Counted from the stretch's first letter, positions 38,202 through 46,999 are shown. The stretch: DNA of 48,402 nucleotides from JBOGXF01 sp050694275 (GCA_050694275.1 JBOGXF010000133.1:1-48402), one strand, 5' to 3'. The notes: generated from the letters alone by a model not told the origin. Numbers and translations are program-made.

Positions 38202-38230
38202 AGGATAGGGGCGAGGTGGTCGTTTATATT
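38202..38230. promoter_or_regulatory. Divergent promoters of the thioredoxin and cox genes
   Basis: On the minus strand TATCCT (38207-38202) lies 8 bases before the thioredoxin GTG. On the plus strand TATATT (38225-38230) is the likely -10 for coxB, with a leader of about 35 bases that contains a GCCTGA/TCAGGC hairpin and the ribosome-binding site GGAG (38259-38262). Confidence 0.45.
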
Positions 38231-38269
38231 GCCTGACGCAGCTCAGGCAGGCTCTAACGGGAGAAATCA

Positions 38270-39367
38270 TTGCGAATGCTTGACGTCCGGGCGCGGCTGA
38301 CGGCGCTCGTTGGGTTGCTTGCCCTTCTCCTGTCGGCGTGCGCCGCGGACGCCCCGCAGGACGCGCTGAAGCCGGCCGGCGAGGTCGCGCGCAAGGCCGA
38401 CTTCCTGTGGGATCTCACCTTCGGCATCGCCGTCGCGGTCTTCGTGATCGTCGAGGGCTTCCTCGTGTTCGCTCTGCTCAAATTCCGTGCTCGCCCGGGG
38501 CGACGGGCGGCGCAATTCCACGGCAACACGCGGCTCGAGGTCGCCCTGGTCGTGATTCCGGCGCTCCTTCTCGCCGGGGTCGGCGTCCCGACGGTCGTGA
38601 CCATCTTCGACCTCGCCGGCAGACCCAACGACGCCCTCGACGTCAAGGTCATCGGCCATCAGTTCTGGTGGGAGTTCCAGTACCAGCTCGACGACGACGA
38701 GGAGCCCGAGCTCGTCACCGCCAACGAGATGCACATCCCGACCGACCGACCCGTGTACCTGACGCTCGAAGGGGCCACCCAGGGCATCACGCCGGGGTTC
38801 GCGACCGACGTGATCCATTCCTTCTGGGTGCCCCGCCTGGGCGGCGCGCAGGACCTGGTACCCGGCCGCACGACCAATCTCACGATCCAGGCGGACGAGC
38901 CGGGGACCTACCTCGGGCAGTGCAAGGAGTACTGCGGCCTCTCTCACGCCAACATGAGGGTCCGGGTGATCGCTCAGACGCCGGAAGACTTCGAGGTCTG
39001 GGCCAACCAGCAGCAGCTTGCGGCCATCGAACCGAGCCGAGTGCTCGAACAGCGGGGGGCCGAGCTCTTCCTGGCCGGCTCGGACGGCAGCGGGAGCTTC
39101 GCCGACGGCCCCGCGTGCGCGTCCTGTCACACCGTCCGAGGGCTCGAGAGCGAGCAGTTTCAAGCCACCGGCAGGATCGGCCCCGACCTCACGCACCTCG
39201 CGAGCCGGGAGACCTTCGCGTCCGCCCTGCTCGACCTCGACGAGCGGAACCTGGCCACGTGGCTGCAGGATCCCCCCGAGGTGAAGCCGGGGGTGGGGAT
39301 GCCTGATCTAGGCTTGACCGCGGAGGAGATCGACGCGTTGGTCGCTTACCTGCTGAGCCTGAGATAG
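38270..39367 (+). CDS. coxB: Cytochrome c oxidase subunit II with cytochrome c domain (caa3-type)
   Basis: A 365-residue lipoprotein (lipobox LLSACAAD, Cys24) with two membrane helices, a CuA cupredoxin domain (His183, Cys218, Cys222, His226, Met229 in QCKEYCGLSHANM) and a fused C-terminal cytochrome c with CASCH (283-287). This makes the oxidase caa3-type, able to take electrons directly through its own heme c. A TTG at 38270 has GGAG 7 bases before it; ATG 38276 is the alternative and would drop two residues. It opens the cox operon. Confidence 0.95.
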   Translation: MRMLDVRARLTALVGLLALLLSACAADAPQDALKPAGEVARKADFLWDLTFGIAVAVFVIVEGFLVFALLKFRARPGRRAAQFHGNTRLEVALVVIPALLLAGVGVPTVVTIFDLAGRPNDALDVKVIGHQFWWEFQYQLDDDEEPELVTANEMHIPTDRPVYLTLEGATQGITPGFATDVIHSFWVPRLGGAQDLVPGRTTNLTIQADEPGTYLGQCKEYCGLSHANMRVRVIAQTPEDFEVWANQQQLAAIEPSRVLEQRGAELFLAGSDGSGSFADGPACASCHTVRGLESEQFQATGRIGPDLTHLASRETFASALLDLDERNLATWLQDPPEVKPGVGMPDLGLTAEEIDALVAYLLSLR

Positions 39368-39435
39368 ATGAATTGTCAGCGTACCCGTTTAGCTTGGTGT
39401 GACGAATCTGGTGGTAGGAGGATAAGGAAGGACGC

Positions 39436-41304
39436 ATGGCGCAGGTCGTAGTAGAGCCACGGGGATTCCTTGCCCGCCCGACCGCCACCACCGGGTGGTG
39501 GTCGTGGGTCACCACCGTCGATCACAAGAGGATCGGCATCCTCTACTGCGTCACCGCGTTCGTCTTCTTCCTGGTCGGCGGGCTCGAGGCCCTCGCCATC
39601 CGGACCCAGCTCGCCCAGCCGGATGGAACCGTGCTGTCGCCCGAGGTCTACAACCAGTTCTTCACCATGCACGGCCTCACGATGATCTTCCTCGTGATCA
39701 TGCCGTTCGGGGTCGGGCTGATGAACTACGTCGTCCCGTTGATGATCGGGGCCCGCGACGTCGCGTTCCCGCGGTTGAACGCGTTCTCCTACTGGCTCTT
39801 TTTGTTCGGCGGGATCTTCCTGTACTCGAGCTTCTTCCTCGGTGGGGCTCCGGACGGCGGATGGTTTGGCTACGCGCCGCTCAACCGGCAGCTTCCCGGC
39901 GACGGGATGACCTACTATTCGCTCGGCCTCCAGGTGCTCGGGATTGCGTCGCTCGCCGGGGCGGTCAACTTCATCGTCACGATCATCAACATGCGCGCCC
40001 CGGGGATGAGCTTCATGCGGATGCCGGTGTTCGTGTGGATGACGCTGGTCGTCTCCTTCTTGCTGCTGTTCGCCATGCCGGTCATCGCGGTCGCGCTGTT
40101 CCAGCTCATGTTCGACCGGGTCTGGGCGACGAACTTCTTCAATCCCGCGCTGGGGGGCGACCCCGTCCTGTGGCAGCACCTGTTCTGGGTGTTCGGCCAT
40201 CCCGAGGTCTACATCCTCATTCTCCCGGCGATGGGGATCGTGTCCGAGGTATTGCCGACTTTTGCCCGCAAGCCGATCTTCGGCTATGCGGCGATAGTCT
40301 TCGCCGGCATCGCCATCGGGTTCATGGGCTGGGGGGTGTGGGCGCACCACATGTTCACGTCCGGGCTGGGACCGGTCGCGAACTCCGCGTTCGCGTTATC
40401 GACGATGTTCATCGCGGTGCCGACCGGTATCAAGATCTTCAACTGGATCGGCACCCTGTGGGGGGGCACGATCAGATTCAACACTCCGCTGTTGTTCGCC
40501 GTGGGCTTCGTCGCGATGTTCATCATCGGAGGGCTGTCGGGAGTGACCCACTCGATCGTTCCGTCCGACGCCCAGCAGACCGACACCTACTACATCATTG
40601 CGCACCTCCACTACGTCCTTTTCGGCGGCGCCATCTTCGGCCTGATGGCCGGGACCTACTACTGGTGGCCCAAAGTGTTCGGCCGTCTGCTCGGTGAAAA
40701 GATGGGCAAGCTGCATTTCTGGCTGATGTTCATCGGCTTCAACCTCGCGTTCGCACCGATGCACATCCTGGGTCTGCAGGGAATGCCTCGCCGCGTCTAC
40801 ACGTATCCCGACGGGATGGGGTGGAACTTCTGGAACGGGATCTCCACCCTCGGTGCGTTCGTCATCGCGCTGTCGTTCCTCGTGTTCATCGCCAACGCGG
40901 TCATAAGCCGCAGGCGCGGCGAGGAGGCCGGGGCGGACCCGTGGGACGCGCGCACGCTCGAGTGGATGACCACCTCGCCGCCGGTCGAGCACAACTTCGA
41001 CGAGATCCCGGTGGTCGAGCACCGTGACGACTTCTGGCACCGCAAGTACATCCCCGAGACCCCCGAGCGTGAGCCGCGGCGTGTCTTCGCGGGGGGAGCA
41101 AACGGCGACGAAGATGCCGAGGGCCACGGCATCCACATGCCCGACCCGTCGTACTTCCCGGTGCTGGCGGCGATCGGGATCCCGACGATGGCCTACGGGG
41201 TCATCTACTCGTGGCCGGTCATCATCGTCGGGGGTCTCGTCGCGCTGCTCGGTTTCTACGGGTGGGTGCTCGAGCCGCCGGCGGAGGAAGGTCTGGGGCA
41301 CTGA
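39436..41304 (+). CDS. coxA: Cytochrome c oxidase subunit I
   Basis: A 622-residue heme-copper oxidase subunit with twelve core helices and two more near the C-terminus (about 573-612), longer than the minimal form, as in some actinobacterial and Thermus-like oxidases. The CuB histidine and cross-linked tyrosine are H255 and Y259 in FGHPEVYILILP, followed by WAHHMF; heme ligands sit in FTMHGLTMIFL and HLHYVLFGG. The K-pathway lysine region is SGVTHSIVPSDAQQTDTYY. AAGGAAGG precedes the ATG. The stop overlaps the coxC start by one base. Confidence 0.97.
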   Translation: MAQVVVEPRGFLARPTATTGWWSWVTTVDHKRIGILYCVTAFVFFLVGGLEALAIRTQLAQPDGTVLSPEVYNQFFTMHGLTMIFLVIMPFGVGLMNYVVPLMIGARDVAFPRLNAFSYWLFLFGGIFLYSSFFLGGAPDGGWFGYAPLNRQLPGDGMTYYSLGLQVLGIASLAGAVNFIVTIINMRAPGMSFMRMPVFVWMTLVVSFLLLFAMPVIAVALFQLMFDRVWATNFFNPALGGDPVLWQHLFWVFGHPEVYILILPAMGIVSEVLPTFARKPIFGYAAIVFAGIAIGFMGWGVWAHHMFTSGLGPVANSAFALSTMFIAVPTGIKIFNWIGTLWGGTIRFNTPLLFAVGFVAMFIIGGLSGVTHSIVPSDAQQTDTYYIIAHLHYVLFGGAIFGLMAGTYYWWPKVFGRLLGEKMGKLHFWLMFIGFNLAFAPMHILGLQGMPRRVYTYPDGMGWNFWNGISTLGAFVIALSFLVFIANAVISRRRGEEAGADPWDARTLEWMTTSPPVEHNFDEIPVVEHRDDFWHRKYIPETPEREPRRVFAGGANGDEDAEGHGIHMPDPSYFPVLAAIGIPTMAYGVIYSWPVIIVGGLVALLGFYGWVLEPPAEEGLGH

Positions 41305-41906
41305 TGGCCACCGAGCAGGCAACGATCCACGAGCACCACACCTCGACCGGCCTCGACAGCACCAAGATCGCGGTCTGGGCCTTCCTGGGGTCCGAGGCGC
41401 TGTTCTTCGGATCGCTGATCTCGACCTACCTCCTGTATCGGAACCGCGCTCTTGCGGGACCGAAGCCGCACGAGATCTACGACATCCCCTTCACGTCGGT
41501 GTCGTCTTTCGTCCTGCTCATGTCGTCGGTGACGATGGTCCTGGCCCTCGCCGCGATCCAGCGCAGAGACGAGCGCCAGATGCGCATCTGGCTTCTCGCC
41601 ACCGCGTTCTTGGGCATGACGTTCATCGGCGGTCAGATCTTCGAGTTCACGACCTTCGTCGAGGAGGGCCTGACGATAACGACCAGCACGTTCGGCAGCG
41701 CTTTCTTCGTGCTCACCGGGTTCCACGGCGCCCACGTCACCGGGGGCATCCTGATGCTTCTGTCGTTGGTGGGGATGTCGATGGCCGGCAAACTGGACCC
41801 ACAGGCGCCGAAGAAAGTCGAGCTGGTGGGTCTCTACTGGCACTTCGTGGATATCGTCTGGATCATTATCTTCACCGTCGTCTACCTGATCCCCACGAAC
41901 CCATGA
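41304..41906 (+). CDS. coxC: Cytochrome c oxidase subunit III
   Basis: A 200-residue five-helix subunit III. The family marks WAFLGSEALFFGSLISTYL near the start, FVLTGFHGAHVTGGI (about 133-147) and GLYWHFVDIVWIIIF near the end are intact. It surrounds subunit I, steadies the oxygen path and has no cofactor. The ATG at 41304 shares a base with the coxA stop, and the stop overlaps the next ATG (ATGA). Confidence 0.95.
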   Translation: MATEQATIHEHHTSTGLDSTKIAVWAFLGSEALFFGSLISTYLLYRNRALAGPKPHEIYDIPFTSVSSFVLLMSSVTMVLALAAIQRRDERQMRIWLLATAFLGMTFIGGQIFEFTTFVEEGLTITTSTFGSAFFVLTGFHGAHVTGGILMLLSLVGMSMAGKLDPQAPKKVELVGLYWHFVDIVWIIIFTVVYLIPTNP

Positions 41907-42238
41907 GTGATCCCGCGATCTCCGAACACGGCGAGCTCGAGCACCATCCATCGCCGCGCCAGTACGTCAACATCGGGATCATCCTGTCGATCATCACCGC
42001 GCTCGAGGTCGCCATCTTCTACATCGACACCGTGCGCGACATCCTTGTGCCGAGCCTGCTCGCGCTCTCGGCGATCAAGTTCGCGCTCGTCGTCCTGTGG
42101 TTCATGCATCTCAAGTTCGACAGTCATCTTTTCAGGCGTCTGTTCGTCACCGGCCTCATCCTCGCGGGGATCGTGTTCGCCATCGTGCTGACGACCTTCT
42201 TCGCCCGGGGCGGTGCCGCCCCTGTCGTATCGGGGTAG
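41903..42238 (+). CDS. Cytochrome c oxidase subunit IV (CtaF-type)
   Basis: A 111-residue protein with three membrane helices, in the pattern of the prokaryotic cytochrome oxidase subunit IV: YVNIGIILSIITALEVAIFY, then LSAIKFALVVLWFMHLKFDS, a stretch typical for the family, and a third helix. It overlaps coxC by 4 bases. It supports folding of subunit I and carries no cofactor. Confidence 0.92.
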   Translation: MSDPAISEHGELEHHPSPRQYVNIGIILSIITALEVAIFYIDTVRDILVPSLLALSAIKFALVVLWFMHLKFDSHLFRRLFVTGLILAGIVFAIVLTTFFARGGAAPVVSG

Positions 42239-42245
42239 TGCGGTA

Positions 42246-43097
42246 ATGGTTCTCGCGCACTCGGGGGGAACGTCGCCGTGGGAGTGGCATCCGCATCCCG
42301 ACGTATGGCTCATGATCGTCGTCCTCGTCGGCGGCTACATCGCCGCGTTGAGGTACTGGGCCCCCGAAGGGAGCCCGGCCGTCCCCGCGTCTCGCAAGCT
42401 GAGCTTCTTTCTGGGGGCGGGGATCTTGTGGGTCGGCGCCGACTGGCCGATGCACGATCTCTCCGAGGGCGTCCTGTTCAGCGCCCACATGGTGCAGCAC
42501 CTCATCTTCAGTCTCGTCGCGCCTCCCTTGCTCCTGCTCGGGCTCCCGCCCTGGCTTCTGCGTCGGCTGATCCGCCCGGGCCCGATCGAGTGGGTCGTGC
42601 GCAGGCTCGCCCGGCCGGTGCCGGCGCTCCTCATCTTCAACACCGCGGTCGTGCTCGTGCACTGGCCCGCGGCGATCAATCTCCAGGTGTCGAGCGAGTT
42701 CGCCCACTTCGCGATCCACGCGCTGTTCGTTTCGACCGCGCTTCTGATGTGGTGGCCGGTGATCGAGCCCCTGCCGGAGTACGGCTCGATGAACCCTCTT
42801 GCCAAGATGTTCTATCTCTTCGTGCAGTCGATCGTGCCAACCGTCCCGGCCTCGTTCCTGACCTTCGCGACGACTCCTCTGTTCGATTCATACGCCGGCG
42901 GGTTGGGCATGTCGCCGGTCACGGATCAAATGGTGGCGGGACTGATCATGAAGCTCGGGGGCGGTTTGCTACTGTGGTCCGTCATCGCGTTCATCTTCTT
43001 CCGATGGCACGAACAGGAGGAAAAGCCGCGTGAGCTGGCAGAGATGCCGTGGGAGGACTTCGAGCGTGAGCTCCAGGTGTGGGATTTGAGGAAATGA
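42246..43097 (+). CDS. ctaG: Cytochrome c oxidase assembly protein CtaG (caa3-type)
   Basis: A 283-residue membrane protein with about seven helices of the Caa3_CtaG family, thought to assist copper insertion into caa3 oxidase. Landmarks are PMHDLSEGVLFSAHMVQHL (about 67-85) and PPLLLLGLPPWLLRRL, with several histidines suited to bind copper. ATG 42246 lies 7 bases after the previous stop. A longer start at 42213 would overlap that gene and is less likely. The next gene overlaps by 4 bases. Confidence 0.9.
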   Translation: MVLAHSGGTSPWEWHPHPDVWLMIVVLVGGYIAALRYWAPEGSPAVPASRKLSFFLGAGILWVGADWPMHDLSEGVLFSAHMVQHLIFSLVAPPLLLLGLPPWLLRRLIRPGPIEWVVRRLARPVPALLIFNTAVVLVHWPAAINLQVSSEFAHFAIHALFVSTALLMWWPVIEPLPEYGSMNPLAKMFYLFVQSIVPTVPASFLTFATTPLFDSYAGGLGMSPVTDQMVAGLIMKLGGGLLLWSVIAFIFFRWHEQEEKPRELAEMPWEDFERELQVWDLRK

Positions 43098-43807
43098 TGG
43101 ACCGCGACGCGCGCTCTGATCTGGTAGGCGAAGTACGTTTCAGGGTTCCTCTTCCGATCGTCATCCCTCTCGGCGCGCTCGCGGTTATTGCGATCGTTGC
43201 CGTCGGCTTCGCGCAGGTGCTGTTGGCGGTCGAGAAAGAGGTGGCGGTCGCGCTCGCCCTGGTGGCCGCGCTCAACGTGCTCGGCGCGGCCGCGGTTCTC
43301 GCGGTACGCCCCCGGCTGCGCGGAGCGTCCATGGTCGAACTCGCGGTCGTGGTCCTGTATCCGGTGTTGATCGGGATCGTCATCGCCAACGTCGGCATCG
43401 GGGGCGAGGCGGCCGAGGGGACCGCGACCGAAGAGGGCCCGGCAGCGAGTGCCGCGGGCGACGTGGTCGTGACCGCGCAGAGCATCTCGTTCAACCGGGA
43501 CGAGCTCACGGTCCCAGCCGGCGAGGAGTTCACGCTGAGCTTCGACAACAACGACACGGTCCCGCACAACGTGGCGATCTATCCCACCGAGGACCAGATC
43601 GAGGGCGACCAGGCGTTGTTCCAGGGCGACATCTTCACCGGTCCCGCGTCCAGGGACTACGAGGTCCCGGCTCTCGAGGCCGGCGAGTACTACTTCCAGT
43701 GCGACGTCCACCCCTCGATGAACGGCACCGTCATCGCGTCGGGCGGTGGGGCGGAGGCCGAGGAGGTCCGCGACGGCGAAGAGGGCGAGGGCGGCGGAGG
43801 CGGCTAG
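43094..43807 (+). CDS. Membrane-anchored cupredoxin
   Basis: A 237-residue protein with three N-terminal membrane helices (about 17-45, 50-72 and 82-101) and an outside cupredoxin domain (120-216). The copper ligands are His158 (TVPHNVAI) and the cluster Cys203-x2-His206-x2-Met209 in YYFQCDVHPSMNG, a type 1 blue copper site. It ends in a Gly/Glu-rich tail. It could hand electrons to the oxidase or carry copper for its assembly. Its position at the end of the cox operon, coupled to ctaG (ATGA), supports either role. A Gly-rich tail overlaps the convergent ctaB by 4 bases. Confidence 0.88.
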   Translation: MMDRDARSDLVGEVRFRVPLPIVIPLGALAVIAIVAVGFAQVLLAVEKEVAVALALVAALNVLGAAAVLAVRPRLRGASMVELAVVVLYPVLIGIVIANVGIGGEAAEGTATEEGPAASAAGDVVVTAQSISFNRDELTVPAGEEFTLSFDNNDTVPHNVAIYPTEDQIEGDQALFQGDIFTGPASRDYEVPALEAGEYYFQCDVHPSMNGTVIASGGGAEAEEVRDGEEGEGGGGG

Positions 43808-44760
43808 AACGAGACGTAGACGAACTGGTCGAGCGCCATCGCGCCGAACAGCGCGGCGAGGTAGTAGATCGAGAGCTTGAACAGGCCCCAGGCAGCTCTG
43901 GTCGTCGGCCTGCGATACAGCTTCACCGCGAACGAGATGAACAGCCCGTTGAGCGCGAGCGCCGAACCGAGATAGACGAGCCCCATCCGCGCGAGCGAGA
44001 AGAAGATCAGGCACATCGCCAAGAGCAGCACCGAGTACAGAAGGATGTGGCGGGCGGTCTCCTTCCGCCCGTAGACCACCGGCATCATCGGCACTCCGGC
44101 CGCCGCGTACTCGCGCTCGTAACGCATCGCCAGGGCCCAGAAATGAGGTGGTGTCCAGTAGAAGACGATCGCGAAGAGCGCGAGCGCGGGCAGGTCGACC
44201 GTGCCCGTGACCGCAGCCCAGCCGACCAGAGCGGGCACGGCCCCCGCGGCGCCGCCGATGACGATGTTCTGTGGGGTCCGGCGCTTGAGGGCGATCGTGT
44301 AGACGAAGACGTAGAACAACAGCGCGCCGATGGCAAGGGCCGCCGCCGGCAAGTTCACCCTAGTCCACAGGAGCGCAAAACTCACCGCGCCCAGGAAGAT
44401 TCCGAACGCTAGGGCATTACGCGGCTCGATTTGGTGCTGAGGGAGCGGTCGCCTGCGCGTGCGCGGCATGATCTCGTCGATGTCGCGATCGACGAAGCAA
44501 TTGATCGCGTTGGCGCCTCCCGCTGCGAGTGCTCCGCCGATCAGGGTGAAGAGCACGAGCGAGAGCGGCGGCATCCCGCGCGCGGCGACGATCATCGCCG
44601 GCACCGTCGTTACGAGCAGCAACTCAATGATGCGTGGCTTGGTGAGCGCGAGGTAGGCGCGCGCCCTGTCTCCGAGTCCGGGCTTGCCTCGCTCGGGCAG
44701 TTCGACGCGCTCCTCGATCGTCAGCGCGCCCGTGTTTTCGGAGATCACGAGCCGCTTCAT
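43804..44760 (-). CDS. ctaB: Protoheme IX farnesyltransferase (heme O synthase)
   Basis: A 318-residue UbiA-superfamily membrane enzyme that attaches a farnesyl group to heme b, giving heme O. The aspartate-rich motif NAINCFVDRDIDEIMPRTRR (84-103) binds the prenyl diphosphate through magnesium. The N-terminal 30 residues are hydrophilic and variable. The ATG overlaps the ctaA stop (ATGA). Its product is the substrate of heme A synthase encoded just upstream on this strand. Confidence 0.95.
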   Translation of the reverse strand: MKRLVISENTGALTIEERVELPERGKPGLGDRARAYLALTKPRIIELLLVTTVPAMIVAARGMPPLSLVLFTLIGGALAAGGANAINCFVDRDIDEIMPRTRRRPLPQHQIEPRNALAFGIFLGAVSFALLWTRVNLPAAALAIGALLFYVFVYTIALKRRTPQNIVIGGAAGAVPALVGWAAVTGTVDLPALALFAIVFYWTPPHFWALAMRYEREYAAAGVPMMPVVYGRKETARHILLYSVLLLAMCLIFFSLARMGLVYLGSALALNGLFISFAVKLYRRPTTRAAWGLFKLSIYYLAALFGAMALDQFVYVSF

Positions 44761-45695
44761 GCTTCGGCCCCCCGAGGACTCTGCGCGGGGATCCGTGCGG
44801 CCGCGTACGCGAGCGACGAGTCGGTAACGACCGCGAGTGCAACGAAGCATCCCCAGATCAGCGCTCCCACCGCGAGGTGCAGCGTGACCGCCACCGGGGC
44901 GAGCCCGGTCCACACGTTGAGGGCTCCGACGGCGACCTCGACGGCATAGAGCCCCATCGCGCTGTGCGCGAGCTTGGCCTGCAGGGGGAGCTCCTGCTTG
45001 CGCTTGACGAAGCGGATGCCGACGACGAGCACGACGACCGCCACCCCGGCGGCAAGCGCCCGATGAAGGAAATGGACGGCGAACTGCTCGACCCCAAGGT
45101 CTGGGACCAGACGACCTCCCATCAGGGGCCAGTCGCCGAACGCGTTGCCGGCGTCGGGCACGCCAGAGAGATAGGACCCCACCATGAGCAGCAGGAGCAC
45201 CGCCCCGGCGGCCAGCCTCGCTTGTCTGCCCAACGCTCGGTCGGTCGGCGCGAGGGGCTCGCCCCTTCTTCGCACCGCCAGCGCGACGAGGTAGACGAGG
45301 GTGGCAAGCAAGGCCATTGCGGTCACGAGATGGAGAACGACCGACTCGGCCTCGAGCTCGAGCTTGACGACGACCATTCCGAGCACCGCCTGAAACAGAA
45401 CGAGCCCGAACGCGGCGAGAGACGACCACAGGATCCGCCGGTCGTCCCGATGGCTGCGGAGCGCGTGGAAAGCAAGCACGGCAAGCAGGAGCACGAGCCC
45501 GCCGGCGACGAGGCGATGCGAGTACTCGATGAGCACCTCGCTGCTCTCGAACGCGGGGATCAGGTGGCTGTTGCAGTGAGGCCAGTCGGTGCCGCAGCCG
45601 AGGCCCGATTTGGTCGCGCGCACGAGGCCCCCGATCGTTACCAGGAGAAACGTCGCGCCGAGCGACGCAATCGAGAGGCGGCGCAGCGAGTCCAT
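44757..45695 (-). CDS. ctaA: Heme A synthase
   Basis: A 312-residue membrane protein with eight helices that oxidises heme O to heme A for the caa3 oxidase. The cysteine pair in GLGCGTDWPHCNSHLIP (Cys34 and Cys41) is the conserved outside motif of the Bacillus-type enzyme, and IEYSHRLVAGG and VHFLHRALAAG hold the heme histidines. ATG 45695 has TAACAT 9 bases upstream. It is divergent from the lipoprotein gene and followed by ctaB with a 4-base overlap. Confidence 0.95.
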   Translation of the reverse strand: MDSLRRLSIASLGATFLLVTIGGLVRATKSGLGCGTDWPHCNSHLIPAFESSEVLIEYSHRLVAGGLVLLLAVLAFHALRSHRDDRRILWSSLAAFGLVLFQAVLGMVVVKLELEAESVVLHLVTAMALLATLVYLVALAVRRRGEPLAPTDRALGRQARLAAGAVLLLLMVGSYLSGVPDAGNAFGDWPLMGGRLVPDLGVEQFAVHFLHRALAAGVAVVVLVVGIRFVKRKQELPLQAKLAHSAMGLYAVEVAVGALNVWTGLAPVAVTLHLAVGALIWGCFVALAVVTDSSLAYAAARIPAQSPRGAEA

Positions 45696-45704
45696 TCGGG
45701 CGTC

Positions 45705-45745
45705 ATGTTACCGGTGTACGAGTAGCGCGCGGGCGCGATTACCCT
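45705..45745. promoter_or_regulatory. Divergent leaderless promoters of ctaA and the Trx-like lipoprotein
   Basis: On the minus strand TAACAT (45710-45705) lies 9 bases before the ctaA ATG. On the plus strand TACCCT (45740-45745) lies 10 bases before the ATG at 45756. Both follow the TANNNT rule seen across the window; the second helps to choose 45756 over the GTG at 45747. Confidence 0.45.
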
Positions 45746-45755
45746 GGTGTCGCTG

Positions 45756-46652
45756 ATGAAAAGCCGGCTGGTTCCCGTAATCCTTGCGTTCGCTCTTCTC
45801 GCCGCGGCGTGCGGCGGGGACGACGACGCGCCCGGCGGCTCGGGCGACGACAACGCGGGCCAAAAGGATTCGTTCAACCAGCCGTTTACGGATGCTGCGG
45901 CCTACCCCGTGTTCGCCTCGAGCGAGCTGACCGTCGGCGAGAATCGCCTCCTCATCGGCCTTCTCAACCAGGAAGATGCCCCGATCGCCTCGGAGAAGAT
46001 CGATGTCGGCCTGACCTTCTTCGACCTGAGCAAGAGCGAACCCACCCCCGAGTTCTCGACCGAGAGTGAGTTCGCGCGGATCGACGAGTTTCGCGGCCTC
46101 TACGTCTCCTACGTGGAGTTCGACTCGGCCGGCGAGTGGGGGGCCGAGGTCGACATCGAGGGGGACGGCTACGACGAGACGCTGCGGGCGAGCCTTACGG
46201 TAAGCAAGAAGGGCACGACCCCGGCGATCGGCGAGCCGGTTCCCGCATCGGACACGCCGACGATCGACGACGTCGACGAGCTGTCTGAGATCACGACGGA
46301 TCAGACTCCCGTACGTCGCTTCTACACGACGTCGGTCGCCGAGGCCGTCAGGCAGAACAAGCCTTTCGTGGTTGCGTTTGCCACGCCGAAGTTCTGCACC
46401 TCCCAGACCTGCGGTCCGATCCTCGAGGAGGTTCAGGAGGTCGCCGACGAGTTCCCGAAGGTGACCTTCATCCACGTCGAGCCCTACGATCTCGACAAGA
46501 CCCCCGACCTGGTCCCGATCGACGTGGTCCATGAGTGGGGGCTTCCGAGCGAGCCCTGGGTTTTTGTCGTCGATTCGGACGGCAAGCTTGTGGCGAAGTA
46601 CGACGTGGTGCTAAGTCAACGCGAGCTGACTGGGGCGCTCAAGAAGTTGTAG
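45756..46652 (+). CDS. Lipoprotein with C-terminal thioredoxin-like domain
   Basis: A 298-residue lipoprotein: signal peptide and lipobox LLAAACGG (Cys19), an acidic linker (GDDDAPGGSGDDNAG), a beta-rich middle domain (about 40-150; SELTVGENRLLIGLLNQEDA) and a thioredoxin-like fold from about 195. The usual CxxC site is replaced by Cys214-x4-Cys219 (FCTSQTCGPILEE). It could be a thiol or copper partner for the oxidase, since it stands next to ctaA and no Sco gene is seen in the window; this is inference. A GTG at 45747 would add three residues. Confidence 0.78.
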   Translation: MKSRLVPVILAFALLAAACGGDDDAPGGSGDDNAGQKDSFNQPFTDAAAYPVFASSELTVGENRLLIGLLNQEDAPIASEKIDVGLTFFDLSKSEPTPEFSTESEFARIDEFRGLYVSYVEFDSAGEWGAEVDIEGDGYDETLRASLTVSKKGTTPAIGEPVPASDTPTIDDVDELSEITTDQTPVRRFYTTSVAEAVRQNKPFVVAFATPKFCTSQTCGPILEEVQEVADEFPKVTFIHVEPYDLDKTPDLVPIDVVHEWGLPSEPWVFVVDSDGKLVAKYDVVLSQRELTGALKKL

Positions 46653-46666
46653 CTCCGCGCTTGGGA

Positions 46667-46978
46667 TCAGGCGTCCTCGATCGACCGCGCGACCAACTGG
46701 TCGCCGCGCTCCTCGAGCTCGACCCGAACCGGCTCGGCCGTCGCCCTGTGCTCGTTCAGGTGACCGAGATTGAAGCCGTAATCGATATTGGGGTCGATCG
46801 AGATCTCGTAGACCTCGTCTCCGTCTCTTACCGTGAAGCCGCGTACGTCCCCCAGGCCACGGGAGTCGATCTCGACGACCACCCCGGTGACCTCGGCCGG
46901 CGCATCGGCGTCGTCTCCGCCATCGCAAGCGGGGACAAGAAGTGTCAACGTCACAGCGACGACAATGTATCTGCGCAC
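46667..46978 (-). CDS. Small lipoprotein of unknown function
   Basis: A 103-residue protein with a signal peptide ending in the lipobox LLVPACDGG (Cys17) and a short beta-rich domain (VTGVVVEIDSRGLGDVRGF, then a DGDEVYEISIDPNIDYGFNL segment), probably outside the cell membrane. The last part, EPVRVELEERGDQLVARSIED, resembles small OB-like folds. I cannot name a family. The GTG at 46978 is placed by TACCCT 6 bases upstream. It is convergent with the Trx-like lipoprotein, 14 bases away, and divergent from the prenyl synthase. Confidence 0.7.
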   Translation of the reverse strand: MRRYIVVAVTLTLLVPACDGGDDADAPAEVTGVVVEIDSRGLGDVRGFTVRDGDEVYEISIDPNIDYGFNLGHLNEHRATAEPVRVELEERGDQLVARSIEDA

Positions 46979-46983
46979 GGACT

Positions 46984-46990
46984 TAGGGTA
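46984..46990. promoter_or_regulatory. Overlapping face-to-face -10 elements
   Basis: The 7-base sequence TAGGGTA serves as TAGGGT (46984-46989) for the plus-strand prenyl synthase ATG at 47000 and as TACCCT (46990-46985) for the minus-strand lipoprotein GTG at 46978. The two start codons are only 21 bases apart, so both mRNAs should be leaderless and the two promoters compete for one site. Confidence 0.5.
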
Positions 46991-46999
46991 GTCGCGACT

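Noticed and set aside
44763..45429. N-terminal extension of the ctaB frame
   Set aside because: It is out of frame with ctaA, which occupies this stretch with full family motifs; ctaB starts at ATG 44760.
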